Of a DNA stretch of 64,000 nt, positions 1 through 7,799 are shown in pieces; position 1 is the first letter of the stretch, and every line of letters begins with the position of its first letter. Source of the stretch: G051903925 sp051903925 (lineage in GTDB: Bacteria; Pseudomonadota; Alphaproteobacteria; Zavarziniales; Zavarziniaceae); assembly GCF_051903925.1 (NCBI RefSeq), contig NZ_CP173678.1, positions 4,712,001-4,776,000 of the forward strand, written 5' to 3'. A program made the translations under genes and the position numbers. A model generated the notes under the pieces. It saw nothing but the letters and a program-made list of their open reading frames with translations, was not told the DNA's origin and did no database searches.

Positions 1-383
1 CGCAGGTGGAAGGTGACCCAGGACCGGTCGGCCGGGAACTCCACGCTTTCGGCGACCAGGCCATACTCGGCATTGGGATCGTCGGGGGGCGAGGCCATCA
101 GCGTCTCGTAGACCTGGCCCACGCCAGCGGCCGGGTTGCCCCGCACGATGAAGGGGTTCAGCGAATCGAAGCCGCCCGACATCGCCCCGATGACGATGGC
201 GCCCCCCTTGGGCGCATCGGGGTTGACGACCTCGACATGCGCGAAATCGGCCGGGTACTTCGGTTCACCCAGGAGGGACAGCGCATGGGTGCGCGTGACC
301 GCGGGATTCGTCTCCTGGGCGACAGCCGGCAGGGAGACGAGGGCGGCGCAAACCAGAAGCGCCGCCGCCCTCATCGGGCCCAT
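1..383 (-). CDS. Peptide ABC transporter substrate-binding protein (YejA-like), 5' part only
   Basis: The gene starts at an ATG at 383 and runs off the left edge, so only about 127 N-terminal residues are visible. Residues 1-22 form a signal peptide (hydrophobic stretch AALLVCAALV, likely cleavage after AVA), so the product is exported. The mature part contains the phrases LNPFIVRG and QVYETLM, typical of periplasmic peptide-binding proteins of the SBP_bac_5 family, YejA/microcin C type, which deliver oligopeptides to an inner-membrane permease. The cytochrome c gene ends 11 bases upstream on the same strand. Family is fairly sure; substrate is not. Confidence 0.75.
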   Translation of the reverse strand, partial: MGPMRAAALLVCAALVSLPAVAQETNPAVTRTHALSLLGEPKYPADFAHVEVVNPDAPKGGAIVIGAMSGGFDSLNPFIVRGNPAAGVGQVYETLMASPPDDPNAEYGLVAESVEFPADRSWVTFHL

Positions 384-393
384 GACGGGGTCC

Positions 394-1089
394 TTACTGG
401 GCCGGAGGTGCGGCCGGGGCCGGCGCGTCGGTGGCACCGGCAGGCGGCACTGCCGAGGGCTCGCCCTCGGCCGGGGCCGCGGGGGCCGTCTCGCCCGAGG
501 CTGCACCCGGCGCTGCACCGGCGGGCGCCGCATCGGCGACCAGCGCATCGACCGACAGCGGGCTGTCGGACTGCTGGTTCAGCCAGGCGATCAGGTTCGC
601 GCGGTCCTCGGCCTTGCGCAGGCCGGCAAAGGCCATCTTGTTGCCCGGGATGTAGGCCTTGGGGTCGGCCAGCCAATGATTCAGCGAATCGACGGTCCAG
701 TTGCCACCATGCGCCTGCATCGCCGCGGAGTAGGCAAAGCCCTCGTGCTTGCCGACCGGGCGGTCGATCAGGCCCCACAGATCGGGACCGACCTTGTTCG
801 GGCCGCCCTTCGTCGCCTCGTGGCAGGACACGCAGCGCTTGAACAGCGCCTCGCCCGCGCCGACGTCGGCGCTGGCCAGCAGGGGGCCGATCGGCTCCGG
901 ACCGGTCGGCGCCGCGGCGCCACCTTCGGCAGGGGCCGCGGCCTCTTCCGGCACGGCGATCACATAGGCCTTGGGCGCTTCATGGGCATGCGAGCCCGAA
1001 ACGAGGTCGCTGACGTTGTTGATCAGCAGGATGAACAGAAAACTGCCGAGCACGCCGCCGGCGATCTTGTTGAACTCGAAGGAATCCAT
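394..1089 (-). CDS. Membrane-anchored cytochrome c (CycM/c552-like)
   Basis: A 231-residue class I cytochrome c. An uncleaved N-terminal membrane segment (about residues 9-28) is followed by an Ala/Pro/Glu-rich linker. The haem site CVSCH is at 86-90, and a likely axial Met is in PGNKMAFAG near 152. A Pro/Ala-rich tail of about 50 residues ends the protein. Such anchored cytochromes carry electrons between the bc1 complex and terminal oxidases on the periplasmic face. The open frame extends upstream to 1167, but the start at 1089 (MDSFEFNKIAGG) matches the family and puts the anchor at the N-terminus. It is divergent from kdsB, leaving a shared 86-base promoter gap. Confidence 0.88.
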   Translation of the reverse strand: MDSFEFNKIAGGVLGSFLFILLINNVSDLVSGSHAHEAPKAYVIAVPEEAAAPAEGGAAAPTGPEPIGPLLASADVGAGEALFKRCVSCHEATKGGPNKVGPDLWGLIDRPVGKHEGFAYSAAMQAHGGNWTVDSLNHWLADPKAYIPGNKMAFAGLRKAEDRANLIAWLNQQSDSPLSVDALVADAAPAGAAPGAASGETAPAAPAEGEPSAVPPAGATDAPAPAAPPAQ

Positions 1090-1175
1090 GCCATGCTCCG
1101 GGCTTTCGGGGCTGGGCGTGAACCTAGCCCAAGCCTGCGCCCCATTCTGGGCGGCAGTATGCCGCATTATGGTCG

Positions 1176-1931
1176 ATGATGAAGAAACATGATGACGCGC
1201 TGGTCGTGATCCCCGCGCGGCTGGGCTCCACGCGACTCCCCGACAAGCCCCTGGCCAGTATCGCAGGCCGGCCGATGATCGTCCACGTCTGGGAGCGCGC
1301 CGTTGCCGCAGGCCTGGGCCCCGTCGTCGTCGCCGCAGCCGAGCCGGCGATCGCGGACGCCGTCGAGGCCGCGGGCGGCCGCGCCGTCCTGACCAATCCC
1401 GCCCACCCGTCCGGCTCGGACCGGGTGATGGAGGCGGTGCGCCTGGTCGACCCGGAGGCGCGGGCGACGCGCATCATCAACGTCCAGGGCGACCTGCCGA
1501 CGCTGGATCCCACCCTGCTGCGCGACGCGGCCGCGCTGCTGGACGATCCGGCCGTGGCCATCGGCACGCTCGCGGCACGGATCGTGCGCGAGGACGAGCG
1601 CACCAACCCCAACGTGGTCAAGGCCGTGGTCTCCGCGCCCGAGGGGGCCGCCACTGGCCGCGCGCTCTATTTCACGCGGGCGACGGCGCCGCATGGCGAT
1701 GGCCCGCTGTGGCACCATATCGGCCTCTATGCCTGGCGGCGCTCGGCGCTGGAGCGCTTCGTGGGCCTGGCCCCCTCCCCCCTGGAGTTGCGCGAGAAGC
1801 TGGAGCAGTTGCGGGCGCTGGAGGACGGCATGCGCATCGACGTCGCCTTTGTCGAGACGGTGCCGCTGGGCGTCGACACGCAGGCCGACCTTGACCGGGC
1901 ACGTGCACTGCTGCACCCCAGCGCGCCATGA
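1176..1931 (+). CDS. kdsB: 3-deoxy-manno-octulosonate cytidylyltransferase
   Basis: Activates KDO as CMP-KDO for the lipopolysaccharide inner core, in the cytoplasm. The 251-residue protein has the family signature PARLGSTRLPDKPL near residues 13-26, HPSGSDRV near 86, and NVQGDLP for metal and nucleotide contact. Length is normal for KdsB. Its last four bases (ATGA) are shared with the pheA start, so the two are probably translationally coupled. Two adjacent ATG codons are possible starts; the first is used here. Confidence 0.95.
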   Translation: MMKKHDDALVVIPARLGSTRLPDKPLASIAGRPMIVHVWERAVAAGLGPVVVAAAEPAIADAVEAAGGRAVLTNPAHPSGSDRVMEAVRLVDPEARATRIINVQGDLPTLDPTLLRDAAALLDDPAVAIGTLAARIVREDERTNPNVVKAVVSAPEGAATGRALYFTRATAPHGDGPLWHHIGLYAWRRSALERFVGLAPSPLELREKLEQLRALEDGMRIDVAFVETVPLGVDTQADLDRARALLHPSAP

Positions 1932-2791
1932 CGACAGTTACCCACCCCCGCGTCGCTTTTCAGGGCGAGCCCGGCGCCTATTCCCACCTCGCCATCCGCG
2001 AAGCCATGCCGCAGGCCGAGGCCCTGCCCTGCCCCACGTTCGAGGACGCATTTGCCGCGGTGGCGGAGGGGCGGGCCGACCTGGGCATGATCCCGATCGA
2101 GAATTCGCTGGCCGGACGCGTCGCCGACATCCACCACCTGATGCCGGAATCGGGCCTGTTCATCATCGGCGAACACTTCCAGCGCGTCCGCCACCAGCTC
2201 CTGGCCCGGCCCGAGGCGACGCTTGCCGGGCTGAAGACGGTCACCAGCCACCAGATGGCGCTGGCGCAGTGCCGCAACATCATCCGCAGCCAGGGCCTGC
2301 GCGCCGTCCAGCACGCCGACACGGCCGGCGCCGCGCGCGACGTCTCCCTGGGCACCGACGTCACGGTCGCCGCCATCGCCTCCAGCCTGGCGGCGGAGGT
2401 CTATGGCCTGAAGATCCTGGTGCCGGATGTCGAGGATGCGGACCACAACACGACCCGCTTCGTCGTCCTGGCGCGGGAGGGGGCCGACCCGGGCCCCGAC
2501 AGCGGCCCCACCGTCACCAGCTTCGTCTTCCGCGTGCGCAACGTGCCGGCCGCGCTGTACAAGGCGCTGGGCGGCTTTGCCACCAACGGCGTCAACCTGA
2601 CCAAGCTCGAAAGCTACCAGCTGGACGGCACGTTCACGGCCACCCAGTTCTATGCCGATGCCGAGGGCCACCCCAGCCAGCGCCCCCTGGCGCTCGCCCT
2701 GGAGGAACTGGACTTCTTCTGCTCCTACTGGAAGGTGCTGGGCACCTATCCGGCCTCCCCCTTCCGGCATGGCGTGGTCCAGGGGGCCTGA
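1928..2791 (+). CDS. pheA: Prephenate dehydratase
   Basis: Converts prephenate to phenylpyruvate in phenylalanine synthesis. The 287 residues hold an N-terminal catalytic PDT domain with the conserved TRF motif (NTTRFVVLA, TRF at about 176-178). A C-terminal regulatory ACT domain (about 197-275) carries the phenylalanine-sensing NVPAALYKALGGFA and ESYQ-type motifs. There is no chorismate mutase domain, so this is the monofunctional alphaproteobacterial form. It overlaps kdsB by four bases. Feedback inhibition by phenylalanine is expected from the ACT domain (family knowledge). Confidence 0.95.
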   Translation: MTTVTHPRVAFQGEPGAYSHLAIREAMPQAEALPCPTFEDAFAAVAEGRADLGMIPIENSLAGRVADIHHLMPESGLFIIGEHFQRVRHQLLARPEATLAGLKTVTSHQMALAQCRNIIRSQGLRAVQHADTAGAARDVSLGTDVTVAAIASSLAAEVYGLKILVPDVEDADHNTTRFVVLAREGADPGPDSGPTVTSFVFRVRNVPAALYKALGGFATNGVNLTKLESYQLDGTFTATQFYADAEGHPSQRPLALALEELDFFCSYWKVLGTYPASPFRHGVVQGA

Positions 2792-2853
2792 GCCGGACCC
2801 GGCCTGCCCTGCCCGCCCCTTGAACGCCGCGCAGGCCGCCCTATTGTCGGGCC

Positions 2854-3339
2854 ATGCCAAGCTTCGACATCGTCTCAAAAACCGACCTGGCCGAGGTCGA
2901 CAATGCCATCCAGGGCGTCCTGCGCGAAATCGCCCAGCGCTTCGACTTCAAGGGGTCCAAGTCGACCCTGACGCGGGAAGAGAGCGCCATCACCATCCTG
3001 GCCGACAGCGAGCCCAAGCTGGAACAGCTGCACGACCTGCTGAAGACCTATTTCGTGCGGCGCAAGCTCGACCCCGCGGCGCTCGACTTCGGCAAGCAGG
3101 AAAAGGCCTCTGCCGGCACGATCCGCCAGGTCGTGACCATCAAGCAGGGCATCGACCGCGAGATCTCGAAAAAGATCGTGACGGCGGTCAAGGGCTCGAA
3201 GACCAAGGTCCAGGTGGCGATCCAGGGCGACGAACTGCGCGTCTCAGGCAAGAAGATCGACGATCTTCAGGAGACGATCCGCCTGGTCAAGGGCCTGGGC
3301 ATCGAACAGCCCCTGCAATACATCAACATGCGGGACTGA
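2854..3339 (+). CDS. yajQ: YajQ family nucleotide-binding protein (UPF0234)
   Basis: A 161-residue protein that is recognisable end to end as YajQ: it opens MPSFDIVSK, carries FDFKGSKS near 31-38, and ends with GIEQPLQYINMRD. The fold is two ferredoxin-like domains. Members bind nucleotides or RNA, and some bind cyclic di-GMP; which applies here cannot be told. It follows pheA on the same strand after 62 bases. Confidence 0.93.
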   Translation: MPSFDIVSKTDLAEVDNAIQGVLREIAQRFDFKGSKSTLTREESAITILADSEPKLEQLHDLLKTYFVRRKLDPAALDFGKQEKASAGTIRQVVTIKQGIDREISKKIVTAVKGSKTKVQVAIQGDELRVSGKKIDDLQETIRLVKGLGIEQPLQYINMRD

Positions 3340-3359
3340 ACGTCGCCCCCCGCGCGGTC

Positions 3360-3815
3360 ATGTCCACCTATCCCGTCCTGATCGACCTGGGCTGGTGGGC
3401 GATCGACCGGGATGGCCTGATCGCGACCTTTGCCACCGGCGGGGTCGGACCGGTCCCGAGCTACTTCCTGACGCTGTCTGACGGCTCGCAGACGGTGTTG
3501 TTCGACTTCTTCGATGCGCTTCCAGTCATCAATGACAGAAACACCGCGACCGTCTGCTCGACCAACGAAGCTTGGGTTCATCCAGTCGAGCGTGGCCTTC
3601 ATTGCTACGATTGGGAGGACGTTCACCGCCCGGCCTCCCGTCATTCCAATGTCTACGAGTTGCAGGGTCGCCCGCCCCGTCACCTGACGATCGACCAAGT
3701 GCCTGCCGACCTGCGGCAGATGTTGGAGCCGCTCCGGATGCGGACGATTTCGTTCGCAGGTGAGCCGACGGTCGACGTCACTCAGCACCTGCCCTGCACA
3801 AGGCCCGGATCATGA
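3360..3815 (+). CDS. Hypothetical protein, 151 residues
   Basis: I do not recognise a named family. The ATG at 3360 gives 151 residues, soluble, with no signal peptide or membrane segment. The opening (LGWWAIDRDG, then FATGGVGPVP) resembles small cytoplasmic proteins sometimes found as polymorphic-toxin immunity proteins, but I cannot name one. A GLHCYDWED segment follows near the middle. Base composition at about 3500-3760 is visibly less GC-rich than its neighbours, with more A/T at third positions, which suggests recent acquisition. It ends 41 bases before the convergent ridA gene. Confidence 0.6.
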   Translation: MSTYPVLIDLGWWAIDRDGLIATFATGGVGPVPSYFLTLSDGSQTVLFDFFDALPVINDRNTATVCSTNEAWVHPVERGLHCYDWEDVHRPASRHSNVYELQGRPPRHLTIDQVPADLRQMLEPLRMRTISFAGEPTVDVTQHLPCTRPGS

Positions 3816-3856
3816 CGACTCCACGGGCCATGCCATCGTTCGCTCGTCGCTAAGCC

Positions 3857-4252
3857 TCAGCCCGGGCGGTAGGCGATCATGTCGATCTCGACGTCTCCGC
3901 CGGCGGCCAGGCCCGTGACGCCGACCGTGGTGCGGCCCGGCAGGCGACCCTCCGGGAAATAGGTGCGATAGACCGCGTTCATGCGGTCGAAATGCTCATC
4001 GAACTTCGTCAGGTAGATGCGCACGAAGAGCACGTTCTCGAACCCGGCACCAGCCGTCGCGAGCGCACGGCGCAGGTTGTCCAGTGTCTTGTGCGTCTGC
4101 TCCTCGATCGATTCCGGCATCGGCGCGTCGAGGTCGAGGTCGGTCGCCAGCTGGCCCGTGATGAACAGCATGCCGTTGAACTCGACCAGGTGGCAGTAGG
4201 GGGCGACCGGGGTCGGGCCGTCCGGGATCATGTGGTAGATGGGCTCGGGCAT
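3857..4252 (-). CDS. ridA: RidA family enamine/imine deaminase
   Basis: A 131-residue RidA/YjgF protein. The family hydrolyses reactive enamine and imine intermediates from amino-acid metabolism, typically as a cytoplasmic trimer. The conserved NGMLFITGQL and the C-terminal PGRTTVGVTGL, containing the substrate-carboxylate-binding Arg, are present. The start at 4252 (MPEPIYHMIP) is chosen because the frame further upstream lies in the ATPase gene and lacks family similarity. It is the last gene of the amino-acid ABC importer operon, 16 bases after the ATPase, which suggests it detoxifies products of the imported amino acid. Confidence 0.9.
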   Translation of the reverse strand: MPEPIYHMIPDGPTPVAPYCHLVEFNGMLFITGQLATDLDLDAPMPESIEEQTHKTLDNLRRALATAGAGFENVLFVRIYLTKFDEHFDRMNAVYRTYFPEGRLPGRTTVGVTGLAAGGDVEIDMIAYRPG

Positions 4253-4268
4253 CGTCTCTCTCCGATGG

Positions 4269-5039
4269 TCAGGCGGCAGCGCCGGCAAAGCGTTGCAGGA
4301 ACTGGCGGGCGCGGTCGGTCTTGGGCTGGCTGAAGAAGACGTCGGGCCGGTCGGTCTCGACCACGTGGCCACGGTCGATGAAGACGACGCGATTGGCGAC
4401 GTCGCGGGCAAAGCCCATCTCGTGCGTGACGATCACCATGGTCATCCCCTTGGCCGCCAGGTCCTTCATGACCAGCAGCACTTCCCCCACCAGTTCGGGG
4501 TCGAGGGCGGAGGTCGGCTCGTCGAACAGGATCAGCTCGGGCTTGGTCGCCAGCGCCCGGGCGATGCCGACGCGCTGCTTCTGGCCGCCCGACAGGCGGG
4601 CCGGGAACTGGTCCATCTTGTCGGCCAGGCCCACCTGCGCCAGCAGTGCCTCGGCCTCCGCCCGGACCTCGCCGCGCGGACGCTTCTGGACGTGCAGCGG
4701 CGCCTCCATCACGTTCTGGATCACCGTCAGGTGCGGCCACAGGGCAAAGTGCTGGAAGACCATGCCCATGCGCGTACGCACCGCCGCCAGGTCACGGTCA
4801 CCCATCGCGACATTGCCACCCGGGCGATAGCCGATCCGCGTGCCGGACAGGTGCACCGTGCCGCCGTCCGGCGGTTCCAGCCAGTTGATGCAGCGCAGCA
4901 GCGTCGACTTGCCCGAGCCCGAGGGGCCCAGCACGCAGACCGTCTCGCCCCGGTCGACGTCCAGGCTGATGTCGGCCAGGACCAGGTTCGTGCCGAACGA
5001 CTTGGACAGGCCGCGCACCTGCAGCACGGGGTTGGACAT
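4269..5039 (-). CDS. Polar amino-acid ABC transporter ATPase
   Basis: A 256-residue nucleotide-binding subunit of the HisP/GlnQ type. It has Walker A GPSGSGKST (about 38-46), the Q-loop VFQHFALWPH, signature LSGGQKQR, Walker B LILFDEPTSALD and H-loop VTHEM. It energises the import complex formed by the two permeases upstream and the binding protein. Length and motif order are normal. Confidence 0.94.
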   Translation of the reverse strand: MSNPVLQVRGLSKSFGTNLVLADISLDVDRGETVCVLGPSGSGKSTLLRCINWLEPPDGGTVHLSGTRIGYRPGGNVAMGDRDLAAVRTRMGMVFQHFALWPHLTVIQNVMEAPLHVQKRPRGEVRAEAEALLAQVGLADKMDQFPARLSGGQKQRVGIARALATKPELILFDEPTSALDPELVGEVLLVMKDLAAKGMTMVIVTHEMGFARDVANRVVFIDRGHVVETDRPDVFFSQPKTDRARQFLQRFAGAAA

Positions 5040-5054
5040 GGCTCTCTCCTGCGC

Positions 5055-5711
5055 TCAGCGCCGCGCCTCGGCCACGCGGCCGACGGCATTCACGACCAGC
5101 TCGACCGCGAAGCAGATCACCCAGTAGAGGAAGATCGCCGTCACGAACGAGGCGAAGGGCACGTATTTCTCGGCCTGGATGGCGGACGCGACATGGGTCA
5201 GTTCCGGCACCGTGATGATCGTGAGAAAGGCGCTGTCCTTCACGATCTGGATGACCTGGTTGCCGATCATCGGGACCGCCTGCAGCACCACGGGCGGCAG
5301 CACGATGCGGCGGAACAGGCCCCAGCCATGGAAGCCGAAGGCGTGCCCCGCCTCGATCGCCTCCGGCGCCAGGTTGGCCCAGGCCGCGCGCAGCAGCTCG
5401 GCCATGTAGGCGGTGTTGTAGAGGATCAGCGCGATCAGCCCCGCCATCACGCTGGAGAAGCGGATGCCCAGCGACGGCAGGCCGTAATAGATGAAGTAGG
5501 CGAACAGCAGGAACGGCACGCAGCGCATGCCGTCGACCAGGATGCGGGCCAGGACCGCGATCGCCCGGTTGCGCGACATCAGCGCCATGGCAAAGGGCAT
5601 GGCCAGGACCAGGGCCGCCGCGGCCGAACCGACGGCCAGCCAGATCGTCTGCCAGAAGCCGTGGAGCAGGCGCTCCCACTCCCCGAAGACGACCAGGAAT
5701 TCGTGCAGCAT
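5055..5711 (-). CDS. Amino-acid ABC transporter permease (HisM/GlnP family)
   Basis: A 218-residue inner-membrane permease with about five membrane segments. The EAA-type cytoplasmic loop reads EAIEAGHAFGFHGWGLF, where it would dock on the ATPase. It lies 5 bases after the other permease and 15 before the ATPase gene, so the two permeases probably form a heterodimeric channel. Amino-acid specificity is not evident. Confidence 0.92.
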   Translation of the reverse strand: MLHEFLVVFGEWERLLHGFWQTIWLAVGSAAAALVLAMPFAMALMSRNRAIAVLARILVDGMRCVPFLLFAYFIYYGLPSLGIRFSSVMAGLIALILYNTAYMAELLRAAWANLAPEAIEAGHAFGFHGWGLFRRIVLPPVVLQAVPMIGNQVIQIVKDSAFLTIITVPELTHVASAIQAEKYVPFASFVTAIFLYWVICFAVELVVNAVGRVAEARR

Positions 5712-5716
5712 CGCCG

Positions 5717-6364
5717 CTACCGCGTCGCCGTGGCGACGCCGTAGCGCCGCTCGACCATGCGCTGGGCCAGGACGAACAGGGCGATGACGGCGGTATAAAT
5801 GACGAGGGCCGCGGCAAACGGGGGCAGCGGCTCATAGGTGCGGGCACCGATCCGCACCGCGGCGCGCGTGATCTCCACCACCCCCAGCACGGCGATGGCG
5901 GGGCTGGACTTCAGCAGCAGCGTCATCTCGTTGACCAAAGCCGGCAGAGCGGTGCGCGTCACCTGGGGCAGGACGATGCGGCGGAACCACAGGCCCCGCG
6001 TCATGCCGACCGCCTTGGCCGACTCGATCTGGTCCTTGGGGAAGGCAAGCAGCGCACCGCGCCAGATCTCGGCATTGAACGAGGCGGTGCTGATCGTCAG
6101 CGTGGCGATACCCGCCGGGATCGGATCGAGCGACAGGCCGATTCCCGGCAGGGCGAAGAAGATCAGCAGGCCCAGCGTCACCATGGGCGAGGCACGGATT
6201 ATGCTGACATAGACGGCCGCCATGTGGCCCGCGACGGGGACCCGACCCCAGCGCAGCAGGGCCAGCCCCAGGCCGAGAGGCACGCCGAGGACGATCGCGC
6301 TGAGCGAGATCAGCACGGTCATGCCCGCGCCCTCGATCAGGCTGAGATAGTCGGCAAGGGTCAT
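5717..6364 (-). CDS. Amino-acid ABC transporter permease (HisQ/GlnP family)
   Basis: A 215-residue membrane permease paired with the downstream one. The EAA loop reads DQIESAKAVGMTRGLWF. The start is placed at 6364 (MTLADYLSLIEGAG), the typical N-terminus of the family; an earlier start at 6382 would add six residues taken from the flanking palindromic repeat. It is separated from the binding-protein gene by a repeat that may set transcript levels between them. Confidence 0.9.
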   Translation of the reverse strand: MTLADYLSLIEGAGMTVLISLSAIVLGVPLGLGLALLRWGRVPVAGHMAAVYVSIIRASPMVTLGLLIFFALPGIGLSLDPIPAGIATLTISTASFNAEIWRGALLAFPKDQIESAKAVGMTRGLWFRRIVLPQVTRTALPALVNEMTLLLKSSPAIAVLGVVEITRAAVRIGARTYEPLPPFAAALVIYTAVIALFVLAQRMVERRYGVATATR

Positions 6365-6379
6365 GCGGGCATGCACCAA

Positions 6380-6497
6380 CATCCTTCGAGACGGGTCCTC
6401 CGGACCCTCCTCAGGATGACGACCGTTGGTGTTTCACTCAGAAAACCAAGAGCGTCATGCTGAGGAGCGGCCCGCAGGGACGCGTCTCGAAGCATCC
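6380..6497. repeat. Palindromic intergenic repeat, CTTCGAGACG type
   Basis: Two imperfect inverted copies, about 6380-6421 and 6453-6497, share CTTCGAGACG and CTCA-GATGACG blocks and could fold into a long hairpin. It sits between the binding-protein gene and the first permease of one operon, where such elements often reduce downstream expression. A related element lies at 53641-53739. Confidence 0.75.
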
Positions 6498-6507
6498 GAG
6501 CGACGGC

Positions 6508-7377
6508 TCAGCTTTCGGCGATGAAGGATTCGGGCATGTTCTCGAACGAGACGCCCAGGTGTTCCTTCTGCAGGGCGTACATCCGGCCGTCCTTGCGCAG
6601 GCCCAGCAGGAAGTCGTTCACCCAGGCCAGCAGTTCGGCGTTGCCCTTGGCAACGGCATAGGCCGTGTAGGTCGTGCTGGCGACGGGCAGGCCCTTCTCG
6701 AACACGTCGGGGCGTTCCTTGACCAGGGCCTCGGCATTGATCTCGGTATTGATGACAATGTCGGTCCGGCCGATGGCCAGGTCCTGGTACGCCTCGGGGT
6801 AGGAGGTGTACTGCACCACCTCGCCCAGCTTGCCACCGGTGGGCGCCAGCATCGCCTCAAGCTCCGGCAGCTTGGACAGCAGGGCGCTGCCCGCCTGGAC
6901 GCCGATGGTCTTGCCCGACAGGTCGGGGATGCCCTTGATCGAGTCGTCGGCCTTGCGCTTGATGTAGACGTTGGTGGCGGCGGCCGTGGGCGAGGTGAAG
7001 TCCAGCGACTCCTGCCGTTCCTTGGTGATGAGCGCCGCGCTCAGGCACATGTCGTACTTGCCGCTGGCGACACCGGCGAGCAGGCCGGTCCAGGGAATGA
7101 TCTCCTGCTTCAGCTCGATGGGTGCGATATGCGCGCGCAGCAGGTCGGCGATCGCATGGTCGTAGCCCATGGGCTTGCCATCGACCAGGTAGGAGAACGG
7201 CTTGTAGTCGTCCTCGGTCGCGACGACGAAGGCGCCGCGCGCCTTGATCTCCTCCAGCGTCGCGGCAAGGCCCGGGCGGCTGCGCAGGCTGAGGCCCGCG
7301 GACAGGGCGGCGGAGCCGAGTGCGATATTGAGCAGGACGCGCCGGCGCGTCTGGCCTGGCTTGATATCCGTGGTCAT
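6508..7377 (-). CDS. Polar amino-acid ABC transporter substrate-binding protein
   Basis: A 289-residue periplasmic binding protein of the SBP_bac_3 family. The N-terminus has TRRRVLL followed by a hydrophobic stretch and a cleavage-like GLAAT, resembling a Tat or long Sec signal peptide. The mature part shows VVATEDDYKPFSY, GYDHAIADLL and GKTIGVQAGSA, the usual ligand-domain signatures. The start at 7377 is preferred over the longer frame to 7437, which adds non-family sequence. It is first in the operon; the gap 7378-7595 must hold its promoter, but I see no clear operator. Confidence 0.92.
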   Translation of the reverse strand: MTTDIKPGQTRRRVLLNIALGSAALSAGLSLRSRPGLAATLEEIKARGAFVVATEDDYKPFSYLVDGKPMGYDHAIADLLRAHIAPIELKQEIIPWTGLLAGVASGKYDMCLSAALITKERQESLDFTSPTAAATNVYIKRKADDSIKGIPDLSGKTIGVQAGSALLSKLPELEAMLAPTGGKLGEVVQYTSYPEAYQDLAIGRTDIVINTEINAEALVKERPDVFEKGLPVASTTYTAYAVAKGNAELLAWVNDFLLGLRKDGRMYALQKEHLGVSFENMPESFIAES

Positions 7378-7595
7378 GCCTGTCCCTCTTCGATGCCGTC
7401 GGCGGGCGTCGCCCCGTGATGACGGAAGGAACAGCAAAGGGCGTGCCAGGAATGTCGCGGCCGTGGTGCCAGGGACCGCGCCGCATCAAGCGCGCCGGAT
7501 GGGGCACAGGTCCCGGACAGCCTGCCCAAGACGTAACCACACGCGCGGGATTGACCAGAAATGAGGCAGGCAGCGGAGCCCGCTCCGCGCAGCGC

Positions 7596-7799
7596 TCAGG
7601 CGCCTGGCAAGTCCTGCCGGGCGAGGCGGATCGCCTCCAGCACGATGGTGGCGTCGCCCACCTGGTTGGCCAGGAGCAGGATCAGCCGGGCGTCGAGCCG
7701 GGCGCAGGCGGCCGCGTCCAGCCCCTGGTGGGCGGCGACCAGTGCCTCGAACACATCGTCCGGGCGGTCGAGGCGGGGCGCGGTGTCCAGCCCACTCAT
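7596..7799 (-). CDS. DUF2783 small protein, possible monooxygenase coupling subunit
   Basis: A 67-residue soluble protein with the DUF2783 core DARLILLLANQVGD. It overlaps the end of the FAD monooxygenase gene by four bases (ATGA), so the two are coupled. Established for Pseudomonas putida: 3-hydroxyphenylacetate 6-hydroxylase is a large flavoprotein (MhaA) plus a very small coupling protein (MhaB). By position and size this protein could play the MhaB role; that is inference. It is the last gene of the operon. Confidence 0.8.
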   Translation of the reverse strand: MSGLDTAPRLDRPDDVFEALVAAHQGLDAAACARLDARLILLLANQVGDATIVLEAIRLARQDLPGA

